Below, piece after piece: positions 27,119 through 36,491 of a DNA stretch of 64,000 nt (the first letter of the stretch is position 1; each line of letters begins with the position of its first letter). A model generated the notes under the pieces. That model was not told where the DNA came from, made no database searches, and saw only the letters and a list, made by a program, of their open reading frames with translations. The translations under genes and the position numbers were made by a program. Source of the DNA: Sorangium cellulosum So0157-2 (lineage in GTDB: Bacteria > Myxococcota_A > Polyangia > Polyangiales > Polyangiaceae); the NCBI RefSeq assembly GCF_000418325.1, contig NC_021658.1, forward strand, positions 3,796,001-3,860,000. The letters run 5' to 3'.

Positions 27119-28236
27119 ATGTCGTCGCTCTTGGTGGATGTCGTCGCGACGGCCGGCCTCCTCGCCCTCGCCGTCCTCGCGCTCCGGCTGTCGCTCCGGC
27201 TGCGCCGCGCCACCGCGCTGGCCGACGCCTCGTTCAGGGCCAACGTCGCGCTCGGGCCCGGCGAGGGCGTCGTCCTGGGTACCGTCGAGCGGGAGCAGGG
27301 CGCCGACGTCGCCGTGCGCGTCGAGGTCGAGCAGAAGGGGGTCGAGCTCGCGAGCTCCGTCAGCTGGAGGCACGGGGGGGCCGTCAGCTGGAGGCACGCG
27401 TGGACCGAGACCGGCCGCAAGGTCCGCGCCCACCCCTTCTACCTCCGCCACGCCTCCGGCGCTCGCGTCCGTGTGGAGCCGGGCGAGGACGTGATGCTCG
27501 TCGACGCGCTGGACGGCATGATCCTTGTCGATCGCACGAAGCGCGTCCGCGTGGCCGAGCTCGTGCCCGGCGAGGAGGCCTTCGCGTTCGGCGAGCTCCG
27601 GCGCGCGCCGGATCCCGAGGCGCCTCCCCTGGGGTACCGCGAGAGGGCGCAGGGATACGTGCTCGTGCGTCCGCGCAGGCGGCGCATGCTCCTCTCGTCC
27701 GAGCCGTTCGGAGAGCAGTTCGCGCGCAAGGCAGCGTTCCGCCTGCGGTGGGCCATCATCGCGGGCGTCGCGTCGCTCGCGTTCAACGCCGCGTTCGCGC
27801 CCTTCCACGCGCGCCGCTGGCTGGGGGAGACGGTGGAGGTCCGCGTGACGCAGCTGCGGGAGAGCGATGACGACCGCGGCAGCTTCGACGTCACGATGCT
27901 GGGCCCTCACGGTGTCGCCTTCTCGGACGAGGTTCCTATACCGACGTCGACCGGGTCCGCGGGGGCGGGCGACTGTTGGAGGCGCGCTACGTCCCGTCGT
28001 GGCCGTCAGCCAGCACGATCGGCCCCGACGTGACGGCCCATTCCTTCGCCTACGTGGCCTTGCCGCTCTTCGGCGTCATCGCGATCGCCTACTTCTTCCG
28101 CGCGCACGCCGCGCTACCCTGGTACGAGAAGAAGCTGATCGAGCACGGGAGCGGCCGGCTGGCCGAGAGCGAGTCGACCGCGTGGGGGGACCAGGAGCGC
28201 CCGGAAGGGGACCCGCGGGAACCCGCCTCCGGATGA
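27119..28236 (+). pseudogene. membrane protein with GIDE-like layout, frameshifted near its 3' end
   Basis: The product starts MSSLLVDVV with a first membrane helix (VATAGLLALAVLALRLSLRL). A domain of about 200 residues follows (VVLGTVEREQGADVAVRVEV, HPFYLRHASGARVRVEPGE), which recalls the GIDE-type domain of membrane proteins. A second helix lies near AIIAGVASLAFNAAF. At about 27931-27940 the frame must shift: restoring one C in TTCCTAT joins ...FSDEVP to YTDVDRVRGGGRLLEARYV. That frame contains a third helix (FAYVALPLFGVIAIAYFF) and ends at 28236. Either a one-base deletion inactivated it or the base is missing from the assembly. Function unknown; the GIDE resemblance is weak. The 3' end overlaps the integrase frame on the other strand. 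Confidence 0.6.
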
Positions 28237-30078
28237 TTCATGATCCGGGAGCTTGGGCCCATCGGTCGCGAGCGACCGCCGGGCCCTCGGCGCGCGGTGC
28301 CTGTGGCTCGGCTTGTTCGCCGAGCTTTCTGGCGACCGCTCCGCTCCGACCGAGAGTTCCTGGCGGTATTTCCGTGCGGATGCGGGGCGAGCAGAAGAAA
28401 AATCAACCATTTCAATCGGTTCCGGCTGCTCTGCTGCCGCGGTAGGCGCCGGTGTGGCCCAACGCGGGCCCAACGCGGCCCCGTCGGCCGCCGCTTCGTC
28501 TTCTGCCGCCGAGGCAGCCGGTACGTCGGCCGATGCCGGCGTCTGGCCCGGAGGCGCGGCTCCCAGGAAGCGGCCTTCGCCCGCCGCCCCAGCCTCCGCT
28601 CCTTCCGACAGGCGAGCGCCTCCGACCGCTCGGCCCTTGCCGCGCAGCTCGGGGATCGCTTCATTAAGGGGCGCGAAGTCTCCCAGGCCGAGCTCCGCGA
28701 CCTTACGTGCGGCGCGCTTGTAGTTATGGATCTGGTTGCTCGACCTGTGCCCGGTCCGATCGGAGATCCACGTCTCGGTGCGCCCGTTCGCTAGCTTGAT
28801 GGTGATGAAGGTCGCGCGAGTGTCGTGCAAGCGAATGTTCAACCTAGATTCCGTGGTCTCGAACAGTTCAGGCCTTTCGATACCGGCGCAACGCAGGTGA
28901 TCTCGAAAGCTCTTCGCCCCATCACGACCGGGTAAGGGTAGCCCGCTTGGCCTGGAGAAGACACGCTGCTTTGGGGGACACATCGCAAAGTAGACGCGCA
29001 GCGCGCGCACGACATCGGGCGAGAGCGCCCAGGCGCGCGGGTCATCGGTCTTGTTCTCGTCAAGAACTACGGCGCCTCGATCGAGATCCAGATCAGACGG
29101 CTCCAGCCTGCCAGCCTCGTCTGCACGCATCCCCTCACGGATCAGAAACCCATAATATATCCGATAAGACAGTGGAATATCCACCGCAGCCATGAGGCGC
29201 CCATCCTCGTCGGGATAAAGTGAGCTTTTGGCCTTGTTGTTGTCCGCCTTGGGAACCCATCCACGTGGCAAGGGATTGTTGGCGATGATACGCGCCGGAT
29301 AGGTCGCGAGCGCGAGTATCCGGTGAATAACTTTTGCGATGCCTTGACGCGAAGAAGCCTCAAGATGTCCCGGCGGCATGGAGACTGCGCTATCCGCGTG
29401 ATCGACCGTGACGCGAGGAAGAGGGACGGGGCCGAGCACTCCCAGAACATGATTCAGCTTATGTCGGTACTGTTCCGGATGTCGAAGTGCTTTCACATGC
29501 AGCGGGTACTGCTCGGCAAGCTGGCCAGATAGCACCCGCTCAGCGAACTCGGCGAAGGTGGTGTCCCCGGATGAGCGGGGACGCGCCTCGCCCTTGCACA
29601 GGTGGTCAATCGCGAGCCGGACATCGCGGAGCGCGGTCCCCTCGCGCGCGGCGGCCTGCTCCAGCAGCGGCACGCCGATCACGATCTGCCCGGCGGCGAG
29701 CAGGCGCCCGGCGAGCTCGGACAGCACCTCCAGCCGTCCGTTGGCTTCTTGCTCAGTCCGGCACGTCGGCAGGCTGAACGTACGTCGCCCGGCATCGCCG
29801 AGGCTGAGGCGTGCGGTCCACGTCCTCCCGCGCAGCCGCACGGAGCCGGAGCCGTTGGCGCGCTTCTCTCCTGCTGCGCGGGCTGTCGGCTTCGGACGTT
29901 GCGTCGGGCTCGCCAAGTCTCGCGGGCCCGCGTCGGATGCAGCTGCCTCCGCGGGGAGCGAGGGGCGCCCGGCAGAGCGGCTCCGCCGCGTGCGCCGGTC
30001 GGTCGATGCGGGAAGGGATGCTGAAGGGATGGCAGGCGAGCGCTTGGCACCCGCCCGCCTCTGCGGTACGTCGGTCAT
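28114..30078 (-). CDS. tyrosine-type site-specific recombinase (integrase)
   Basis: A phage/ICE-type integrase of up to 654 residues. A low-complexity basic N-terminus precedes an arm-binding segment (NGSGSVRLRGRTWTARLSLG), an SAM-like core-binding domain and the catalytic domain. Catalytic residues are Arg in IREGMRADEAGRL (about 317), His-x-x-Arg in LHDTRATF (about 416), His in RTGHRSSNQ (about 445) and the nucleophile Tyr in HNYKRAA (about 454). Some 200 Ala/Pro-rich residues follow the Tyr, far beyond the usual end; the last 40 codons lie antisense to the upstream gene, so the native stop may be lost. The gene is clearly less G+C-rich than its neighbours, a sign of transfer. ATG 30078 was chosen. 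It is the last gene of a small mobile unit. Confidence 0.88.
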   Translation of the reverse strand: MTDVPQRRAGAKRSPAIPSASLPASTDRRTRRSRSAGRPSLPAEAAASDAGPRDLASPTQRPKPTARAAGEKRANGSGSVRLRGRTWTARLSLGDAGRRTFSLPTCRTEQEANGRLEVLSELAGRLLAAGQIVIGVPLLEQAAAREGTALRDVRLAIDHLCKGEARPRSSGDTTFAEFAERVLSGQLAEQYPLHVKALRHPEQYRHKLNHVLGVLGPVPLPRVTVDHADSAVSMPPGHLEASSRQGIAKVIHRILALATYPARIIANNPLPRGWVPKADNNKAKSSLYPDEDGRLMAAVDIPLSYRIYYGFLIREGMRADEAGRLEPSDLDLDRGAVVLDENKTDDPRAWALSPDVVRALRVYFAMCPPKQRVFSRPSGLPLPGRDGAKSFRDHLRCAGIERPELFETTESRLNIRLHDTRATFITIKLANGRTETWISDRTGHRSSNQIHNYKRAARKVAELGLGDFAPLNEAIPELRGKGRAVGGARLSEGAEAGAAGEGRFLGAAPPGQTPASADVPAASAAEDEAAADGAALGPRWATPAPTAAAEQPEPIEMVDFSSARPASARKYRQELSVGAERSPESSANKPSHRHRAPRARRSLATDGPKLPDHESSGGGFPRVPFRALLVPPRGRLALGQPAAPVLDQLLLVPG

Positions 30079-30148
30079 GGATCGGTCTCCGGTGATGCGG
30101 GGGTCGATCAAGGGCTCGCCCGGCGTTCGAGCGCCGAGCGGGCCCGCT

Positions 30149-30676
30149 CTACTTCTGCGGCAACCTACCACGGCTCGCGGCATCGCGAGGAGCGCTCGCT
30201 CGGCCAGTGCGCGGACACGGGACTGGTTCGAGGCCGGCGGTGGCGAGGACTGCGGCAACCCGCGTACGCTCCTCGGCCTCTGCATCGCGGCGCGACGCCG
30301 GCTCCTCGGCCAGCGCCCGCAAGTAGGCAACGAACGCCTCGCGCGGGACCAGGCGCAGCTTGCCGAGCTTGGTGACCGGCAGCGGGAAGCCCGGCGCGCG
30401 GATCGTATCGAGGAAGACGCGTGCCGGGATCCCGGTGACCGACTCGACGTTCTTCTGCGAGAGCATCTCGGGCGGCGGCGCCGTGATCGTGAGCCCGTCC
30501 AGCGGGATCGCAAGCGTCGCGGAGGCTGTCGCCGTCGCGGGCTGGTCGGTCACCTTGCGGCCGAACCGTCCGCGGGCAGGTGTCTCGAGGACCTGAGCCT
30601 GGACGGCGAGCATGCCGCTGTCCGCCTGACGCAGAGCAAGCTGTGTCGATGCACGCGCGAGCGCTGCTCGTGCCAT
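30149..30676 (-). CDS. small DNA-binding candidate upstream of the integrase (excisionase-like position)
   Basis: A 175-residue basic protein. The centre (SQKNVESVTGIPARVFLDTI followed by KLGKLRLVPREAFVAYLRAL) has the layout of a winged-helix/MerR-type recognition domain found in excisionases and helix-turn-helix adaptors. Flanks are Ala-rich and disordered. It lies 70 bases upstream of the integrase on the same strand, so co-transcription is likely; a role in excision or control of the recombinase is inference. Two direct repeats of AAAGGTAGTTC sit 65-92 bases upstream of its ATG. Confidence 0.6.
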   Translation of the reverse strand: MARAALARASTQLALRQADSGMLAVQAQVLETPARGRFGRKVTDQPATATASATLAIPLDGLTITAPPPEMLSQKNVESVTGIPARVFLDTIRAPGFPLPVTKLGKLRLVPREAFVAYLRALAEEPASRRDAEAEERTRVAAVLATAGLEPVPCPRTGRASAPRDAASRGRLPQK

Positions 30677-30740
30677 GCCTTACCTCCATGCGTTGTGGGT
30701 TCCTGAGCAACCGTGACCGACGCCGCCGGAGGAGGCCCGA

Positions 30741-30768
30741 AAAGGTAGTTCTGCGCCAAAGGTAGTTC
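30741..30768 (-). promoter_or_regulatory. direct repeats upstream of the excisionase-like gene
   Basis: AAAGGTAGTTC occurs at 30741-30751 and again at 30758-30768, 17 bases apart. A related GGGTAATTC lies near 30887. A second pair, CGTCGGGCA(A/G)ACCGTT, is at 30792-30807 and 30924-30939. They could be arm-type recombinase or excisionase sites, or operators. Confidence 0.4.
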
Positions 30769-30821
30769 GACGCGAGATACCCTTGTAGGCTCGTCGGGCA
30801 AACCGTTGGCGAGTCGGGGGG

Positions 30822-31314
30822 TTAGGTGTTCTGGCAAGCGCCTCCGAGGGGCCGAAAAGCGGGGTAAACGAAGGGGTCAATTGGGTAATTCTGAGCGCCC
30901 CCTCGGCGCCCCCGCGATCGGCGCGTCGGGCAGACCGTTACCCGCGCGCCCGCATCGAGACGCGCCATGACGAGCAGGATCTCGTCGCGACGCGTCCGCC
31001 GCGTCGGTGTAGGACGCCCAACCACCTCAGTACGGAAGATCGTCAACCGGCCGACCCGCGGCGCGCTCTCAACGGTCGTCGGCTCGTCCTCGGCAGCCGT
31101 CGCGGTCGTCCCGTCGGCGGCCGACATCCCGCCTGCGGGCGCCGCCTTGACGGCCCGCGGCCGCGGTACTTCCCGCGATGACGTTGGTGACCGGGACCTC
31201 GATGGCGAGCGGAAGAGCCTCGTTCGCCTGCGCCTCTTCGAGGGCGACGACGAGATCGGATTTGGATGCGCTCGACAGGCCAGCATCCGTCGGGAGCGAA
31301 AGACTACCAGCCAT
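30822..31314 (-). pseudogene. small element-borne gene, probably frameshifted
   Basis: ATG at 31314 has a good GGAGG about seven bases upstream and starts MAGSLSLPTDAGLSSASKSD. The first frame closes at 31069 after an Arg-rich run. A neighbouring frame from about 31180 down to 30822 reads sensibly (AVKAAPAGGMSAADGTT, RRDEILLVMARLDAGA), so one indel near 31160 probably splits a protein of about 160 residues. I do not recognise it. It is divergent from the next small gene and may be controlled by the palindrome at 31395-31431. Confidence 0.4.
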
Positions 31315-31394
31315 AGACGGCCTCCTTCGGTGATGTCCGGTGTCCGAACATCCGTGGCCGAAGTCTAGCGCGCCCGCGGAGCCCGCTTTTACTT

Positions 31395-31431
31395 TGTACT
31401 CTATGGATGCTGTACTCTACCGTAGAGTACA
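31395..31431. promoter_or_regulatory. operator-like site: half-site plus perfect 9+3+9 palindrome
   Basis: TGTACTCTA at 31411-31419 and TAGAGTACA at 31423-31431 form a perfect inverted repeat around CCG. A third half-site with the same nine bases, in direct orientation, lies at 31395-31403, 16 bases before the second. The site falls in the gap between the divergent starts at 31314 and 31490, in a locally A+T-richer stretch, as expected for a dimeric repressor or activator with a co-operative third site. Confidence 0.6.
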
Positions 31432-31489
31432 CGTCCGGGGCCGCGTCGGTTTCCCGTGGAGAGTCGCGGTGCTATACTTGGCTCTGCCT

Positions 31490-31887
31490 ATGCCGAGGCG
31501 TCGCGACAAAATGTACTCCACAGCGGTTGCCTGGGTACGGTCGGATCCGCGCGTACGGGCGCCGCTCAGCCGCTCCCTCAGGAGCGACGAGCGTCGGATT
31601 GCTGCGCTCGGGGACACCTGGGGGGCGCCCTCGATGCGCTCGGCGCGCCGTACTACCTGGTCCGATGGGTCGCCGGCCCTAAGCTGAGGGACGTTGAGGA
31701 GCGTGAGCGCCGCTACCGCGCGTGCGAGGCACTCCGGCGCGAGGTGCCGTGGACCCTGGCCGCTTGGCGCGCGCTGACGGCCACCGAGCGACCGATTCGG
31801 CCGGCGGCTCCGAGGCACCGGCTGCGGTCGCTGTCGGTTTCTGTCGAGCCGGCACCGCCGGCCTACTCCGATCCCGGAGCGTCCTGA
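31490..31887 (+). pseudogene. small element-borne gene, frameshifted in a G6 run
   Basis: ATG 31490 opens MPRRRDKMYSTAVAWVRSDP and reads to DERRIAALGDTWG. At the G6 run 31620-31625 the frame goes astray. Adding one G joins it to GGALDALGAPYYLVRWVAGP and the tail RDVEERERRYRACEALRREV, giving about 130 residues ending at 31887. I do not recognise the family. The two halves fit so well that the split is almost certainly an indel, natural or technical. Confidence 0.5.
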
Positions 31888-31928
31888 GAGAGCCGCTACG
31901 ACGTTGATCGAGCAGGCGCGGCTGGCCG

Positions 31929-32060
31929 CTAGGGACGACGGGACGAGCCGGTCTCCTGCTCAGGGAACCGAAGCGTCTCGGCCTGCGTGCCGTCCTCCCC
32001 CGTTATCGTGCCGTGATCGTGATTCCAGCTGATGCCGCCCTTCCCGGCGGACCGAGCTCG
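31929..32060 (-). pseudogene. 3' remnant of a third DUF1565-type surface protein gene
   Basis: The last ~45 codons of a gene paralogous to the next one survive. GGISWNHDHGTITGEDG and TQAETLRFPE align with GGTSWEWSGEVITGEDG and AVETQRFPE at the end of the neighbouring protein, and ELGPPG aligns with ELGLPG. One indel breaks the frame between these parts. Nothing upstream of it is recognisable, so the rest was deleted. It marks the left edge of the surface-protein operon. Confidence 0.6.
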
Positions 32061-32115
32061 CCATCGGCCCAGGGCGCGCGTTCGAAGAATCGGCGAGGAG
32101 GCGAGTGCGCCGCCT

Positions 32116-33662
32116 CTACTCAGGGAAGCGCTGCGTCTCGACGGCGATGCCGTCCTCGCCCGTGATCACCTCGCCAGACCACTCCCAGCTCGTGCCACCT
32201 GGGCCCGGCAGCCCCAGCTCGAAGGTGACCCCCTCCAGCGTGAGCTGATCCTCGTCGAGGTGGGCGATGCCGATCGAGTCGCCGCCGCGCCCGGGGCCGC
32301 CGTCGCCTCCGGGGCCGCCGCTGCCACCCTGGCAGGACCACATGCCGTCCCCCAAGGCGCCTCCTGGAGCGCCTCGGCCGGCCTTGCCGCCTTCCTCCGG
32401 CAGCCCGCCGTCGCCTCCTGGGCCCCCGTTGTCGCTGGTGATGATGCTGTCGCGCACCGTCACCTCGGCGTGGAGCGCCAGGATCGCGATGCTCGGCTGG
32501 CCGTTCTCGCCCCCTCGGCCGCCTCGCCCCCCGCAACCGCCCGCGCCTCCGGAGCCGCCGCCGGCACCCCCCTTGGTGGTCACGCCGCACACCGCGAGCC
32601 CACCGCGACGCCCGCCGCCCCCGCCACCGCCTTGGCCCGGCATCCCCCGGGCGCCGTCGCCGGCCCCGTCGCCGTGCCATCCGGTCTCATCAATCCGCCC
32701 GCGGCCCTTTCCCGCTGCGCCGGCGGCGCCCCACATGCCGCTTTTTCCGGTGGCGCCGCTGTCGCAACCACCGTCTGCCCGGTTGCCACGTCCTCCATCC
32801 CCCGCGAGGTTGGGGGTCGGCTCGGGTACGGGCTCGCCGTCCTCCCCATCTCCAGCGCCGTCGGCGAGCCCGTCACCTCCCTTGCCACCTACGCTCGGAA
32901 TCCCTCCCTCGCAGGAGTTCACCGCCCGAGCCCCACCCACGACCATCGCTGCGGAGCACGCGTCTCCCCCATACTGCCCGTCCGGCCCCGACGCTGCCCG
33001 GCCCGGCCATTTCTCCCCATCGCGGCCCCCCCTCCGTAGTCGGCTTCGATCCAGCTTCCGGTGATCTCCACCGCGGCGCCCGACTGAACGATGATCCCGA
33101 CATGCGTTGAACTGCGGAGGCGCACGTGATCGATGATCGAGACCCCGTCCGCTGCCCCCGTGTCGCCGGCGCGGGCTGGCTCGACGATCAGCGCGATCTG
33201 CCCGACCGAGGGGGGATCGACCTTGGCCATGCCCTGCACCGGGAGTGGAGTCTCCTCCAGGCGTTCCCATCCGACGACATCGAAGCCTCCATAGATATCC
33301 ACCCCGGAGGGCAGCGTGATGGACTCCTCAAAGCCATCGTTCGTGACGAACACGCGACCGCGCCCGGTGCGCGTAAGCTCGATGCCGCGCTGGATGGAAC
33401 GAACCGGCCTGTCCTTTGTGCCGGGGTTCGCGTCGTCACCGCCGAAAAATGGATGGTTGACGAACACGCCGCAGCCGTTGATCACCTGACCCCTCGCAAG
33501 CTGCTCCAGGCAGACGGACTCGGGGATCGGATCGTCTGCGCACGTCGATGGATCGTCGCACGGCGGCGCACCGTTCGGGTCGTCTACCCCCGGTGCGGTT
33601 CCGCAGCCGGCCGACGCGAGCGGCAGAGCAAAGACGAGGAGGATCGTATGATTTAGGTTCAT
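32116..33662 (-). pseudogene. DUF1565-type Gly-rich surface protein, frameshifted in a G7 run
   Basis: ATG 33662 gives a signal peptide ending ASAGC. The N-terminal domain contains CGVFVNHPFFGGDDANPGT followed by DRPVRSIQRGIELTRTG, the DUF1565 pattern (G-D-nPGT...Pv-ti--A), and beta-helix-like strands (ESITLPSGVDIYGGFDV). At a G7 run near 33028-33034 the frame is lost; one extra G restores GRDGEKWPGRAASGPDG and the long Gly-rich collagen-like region to 32116. The C-terminus is FPE. It is the distal member of a three-gene operon, 37 bases after its paralogue. It is probably anchored outside the cell. The break may be a sequencing error or homopolymer phase switching. Confidence 0.65.
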
Positions 33663-33699
33663 GGGCATCCCTCGAGGGCAGCGTGTCGCGAGGCGCGAT

Positions 33700-35340
33700 T
33701 CAATGGATCGGCTCGCTTGCCGCAGGGAAGGCATACAGAGCAGCTTGTGGGCCGGTTTTCCCTTTACCCACCTCGTCCTCCGGTCCGGCGTTCCCCGCGG
33801 GGCCGCCTGCACCGGCGTCTCCGGGAACAATCGTGGTCCCAGGCCTGATGGCGAAGTTAGGCACCACGTAGGCGATGCCAACGGACGCGCCTCCGAGCCC
33901 GCCGCCGGCATCACCGCCGCGGCCGCCGTTGCCCCCGTCGCCGCCCTTGCACGCATCCCACATGCCATCCACAAGAGTTATACCGCCTGGAGCGCCATGA
34001 TGACCTGCGCCCCCCGGCTGGCCCGTCCCGCCCACCCCACCCTGGCCGCCTTTGCCCGTGAACACGTCCGTATCCGTGACGGTTAGGTCAGTGCCCTCCA
34101 GCGCGACGATACCAATGCTCGCGCCGCCATAGCCGCCGCCCCTGCCTCCCTTGCCGCCGCAACCCCCGCTTCCCCCCGAGCCGCCGGCCGCACCACTTTG
34201 TAGGCCGCTTGTCGGACACGCAAACATCGGCCCGCGCGACTTGCTGCCGCCGCCGCCACCACCGCCCTGGCCGACGCCGCCCTTCTTCCCGTCCTCACCA
34301 CGGACACCGATCCATCCATCCTCGCTGAGGAAGCCTGGACCAAACGCGCCATCCGCGCGACCACCATCAGCGCCGTCTGCGCCATCGCCTCCGTCCTCGC
34401 ATCGCGTGCGGTCCGCGCCGAGCCCCGCGTGGCCGTCGCGCTCCGAATTTCCCCCGAGCGCCGGCTGTCCCGGTGCGCCATCGCCGCCGACGTCGAGCCC
34501 GCCGTCACCGCCGTAGCCGCCCGTCGACTCGATGCCGTCGCCGCACACAGTGACCACCGGAAGGGCGCCCACGGTGGCGTCCGCGGTACATGCGTTCGCG
34601 CCGTTGATACCTACGACGCCAGCCATCGCCCGGACGCTGAACGCGTCCCCGCCCGGCTCCCCGTCCTTGCCGTCGCCCGCGATGATCTTGCTGTCCGACA
34701 CGATCGCCCTGGCCCCGGCGCTCAAAATCATCGCGATCGACGACTTGTCATCGGGCGTCGAGGCGTTCGCCGCGACAATTTGCACGCCGGCGATCACCGA
34801 TGTCGCGTTGTCTCCCGCGAGCGCCGTACCCTCCGCCCCGAGGACCCGCAGCGGGATCCCCCCTGGCGGAGCGATGATCGTCGGGTGATCCGGCCCGCCG
34901 AATGATCCCTGATACGACCAGTCCCCGTCGTCACACCGACGCCCGCCCCAGAGGTCGACCCCCGAGGGCAGGGTGATCTCCTCCTCGAGCAAGCCGCCGC
35001 ACGCAAACACGCGCCCGGTCCGCTTCTCGCCGTCGCCTCGTCCGTGTGCCGCGAGCCCGATCGCGTGTTGCAGGGTCTTCACCGGCGCGTCCTTCGTGCC
35101 AGGGCTGCTGTCGTCACCCGACAACGGGCTGACGAACACCCCGCACATGTCGAGCGCCGGAGCCGCAGCGGGGTGTCCCTCGCACGGGTCGGGCGGAGGC
35201 TCCGGATCGGGAGGACACTCCAGCCTTTCCCAGCAATCGTCGGAGTAGGAGCTGCATGATGTCAGCATGCTGGCTCCCCACACGCAGACTGCGACAGCAG
35301 CGACCGACTTAACCGCACATCGGCGCGACAGCGACCCCAT
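33700..35340 (-). CDS. DUF1565-type Gly-rich surface lipoprotein
   Basis: A 546-residue intact lipoprotein: signal peptide with lipobox MLTSC, then a Pro/Glu-rich spacer. The DUF1565 segment follows (CGVFVSPLSGDDSSPGT, DAPVKTLQHAIGLAAHG) with parallel beta-helix-like strands (EEITLPSGVDLWGG, ASVIAGVQIVAANAS-like). The C-terminal half is dominated by GGxGG(D/A)GG triplets, interrupted twice by short beta segments (IGIVALEGTDLTVTDTD, VGIAYVVPNFAIRPG). It is paralogous to the downstream gene. It starts 20 bases after the PEGA gene and is probably co-transcribed. A surface or matrix structural role is inferred. Confidence 0.8.
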   Translation of the reverse strand: MGSLSRRCAVKSVAAVAVCVWGASMLTSCSSYSDDCWERLECPPDPEPPPDPCEGHPAAAPALDMCGVFVSPLSGDDSSPGTKDAPVKTLQHAIGLAAHGRGDGEKRTGRVFACGGLLEEEITLPSGVDLWGGRRCDDGDWSYQGSFGGPDHPTIIAPPGGIPLRVLGAEGTALAGDNATSVIAGVQIVAANASTPDDKSSIAMILSAGARAIVSDSKIIAGDGKDGEPGGDAFSVRAMAGVVGINGANACTADATVGALPVVTVCGDGIESTGGYGGDGGLDVGGDGAPGQPALGGNSERDGHAGLGADRTRCEDGGDGADGADGGRADGAFGPGFLSEDGWIGVRGEDGKKGGVGQGGGGGGGSKSRGPMFACPTSGLQSGAAGGSGGSGGCGGKGGRGGGYGGASIGIVALEGTDLTVTDTDVFTGKGGQGGVGGTGQPGGAGHHGAPGGITLVDGMWDACKGGDGGNGGRGGDAGGGLGGASVGIAYVVPNFAIRPGTTIVPGDAGAGGPAGNAGPEDEVGKGKTGPQAALYAFPAASEPIH

Positions 35341-35360
35341 GCCCTTGGCCTCCTGCACGT

Positions 35361-36491
35361 TCACCACAGCGCCTCGATTTGCGCACCGATTTCGTTCCTC
35401 GTGGCCACGGGCGAGACATGGATGCGATCCCGAGCCGGCGAGAATCCTAGGAAGGAGAAGTCCGTGAAGAAGGACGCGGCGGTCACCGCGCCGACGACCC
35501 CGCCCGCGATGACCGTGGCTACCCCCGCGCGGCCGGACAGGTTGCGCGCGTCTTGCAGGCGCGCCAGTTCGGCACAGGGCGAGTTCAGCGGAGCCTTCCA
35601 GCACGTCGACGAGCTCGAAGACGGCTCGCCCAGAAGCCGGTTACGCCGGGCGGTCAGGTCGTCGTCGAGCCTGCCCGCACGAATCATGAGGATGGTGCCG
35701 ATCGACATGCCGGCCGTCGCGGCGGCGATCCCTGTGACGCGCAGCGTCCCCGGCCAGGAAGCCCACGGGTCGGGCTCTTTCGCGCGTGCCGTGGGCATAG
35801 CGCGCGCGGTCTTCGGCACCGCCGGGGCCTCCTTGGCGCGGCTGACCGCCGGGCCCGGAAGCTTCATCGAGATCTCCTGCTTATCACCCGGCTCGCCGTT
35901 GAACGCGTGAAAGCCATCCTCGCGACCCGGCGCCCGGGCCCGCACCATGTGTCGTCCGGGCTCGAGGAACAGCTCGTAGGTCCGCGCGGTCCGACCGATC
36001 TTCTGGCCGTCGATAAGGATCTCGGCGTCAGGCGGGTCAACGGAGAGCACGAGCTCAACGACGTAAAACGCGGCCTTCCGCTGGCCGGTCAGGAATCGTT
36101 CCTGAAGCTGACTCGGCAGCGCCCAATCCCGCTCAAGACTCCAGGGCAGGTGCTCCGCCGCGTCACGGTACTTACGCAGCTCGAGCTCGCAGAGGCCGAG
36201 TTCGCCGGCGATCTCGGCGGGATCGAACGCCCCGCGGTCGACTTCCGCGCGGTCGAGCTTCATGCCGGGCGGCACGTTTGCGGCATCAAGGGCCGCCTTG
36301 TAGGCTTCGTAGGCCTGCGTCCGGCTTCCGCGGTCGCGCGCTTTCCGAGCACGGCGAACAAGGTCCTTCACCGTCAACCCGTCGCTTCTCCCCGAGGCCG
36401 GAGACCGCTGTTGAGCATCGGCCGAGCTGACCAAGCCCGTTGAAGCGCCAAGCGTAAGCAAAATGAACAACAGGTGCGCACCGCAACGCAT
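35361..36491 (-). CDS. PEGA-domain membrane protein
   Basis: A 376-residue protein starting MRCGAHLLFILLTLG with a signal peptide ending near SADA; a TTG 12 codons upstream is an alternative start. Residues about 45-150 are helical and TPR-like (VKDLVRRARKARDRGSRTQA). A PEGA domain follows near 165-230 (LSVDPPDAEILIDGQKIGRT, then FLEPGRHMVRARAPGRED). A linker leads to a transmembrane segment near GIAAATAGMSIGTILMIRAG and a second near VATVIAGGVVGAVTAASFF. PEGA proteins in myxobacteria are envelope components often linked to surface polymers. It heads the operon of the two DUF1565 proteins and is divergent from the ECF sigma gene. Confidence 0.82.
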   Translation of the reverse strand: MRCGAHLLFILLTLGASTGLVSSADAQQRSPASGRSDGLTVKDLVRRARKARDRGSRTQAYEAYKAALDAANVPPGMKLDRAEVDRGAFDPAEIAGELGLCELELRKYRDAAEHLPWSLERDWALPSQLQERFLTGQRKAAFYVVELVLSVDPPDAEILIDGQKIGRTARTYELFLEPGRHMVRARAPGREDGFHAFNGEPGDKQEISMKLPGPAVSRAKEAPAVPKTARAMPTARAKEPDPWASWPGTLRVTGIAAATAGMSIGTILMIRAGRLDDDLTARRNRLLGEPSSSSSTCWKAPLNSPCAELARLQDARNLSGRAGVATVIAGGVVGAVTAASFFTDFSFLGFSPARDRIHVSPVATRNEIGAQIEALW

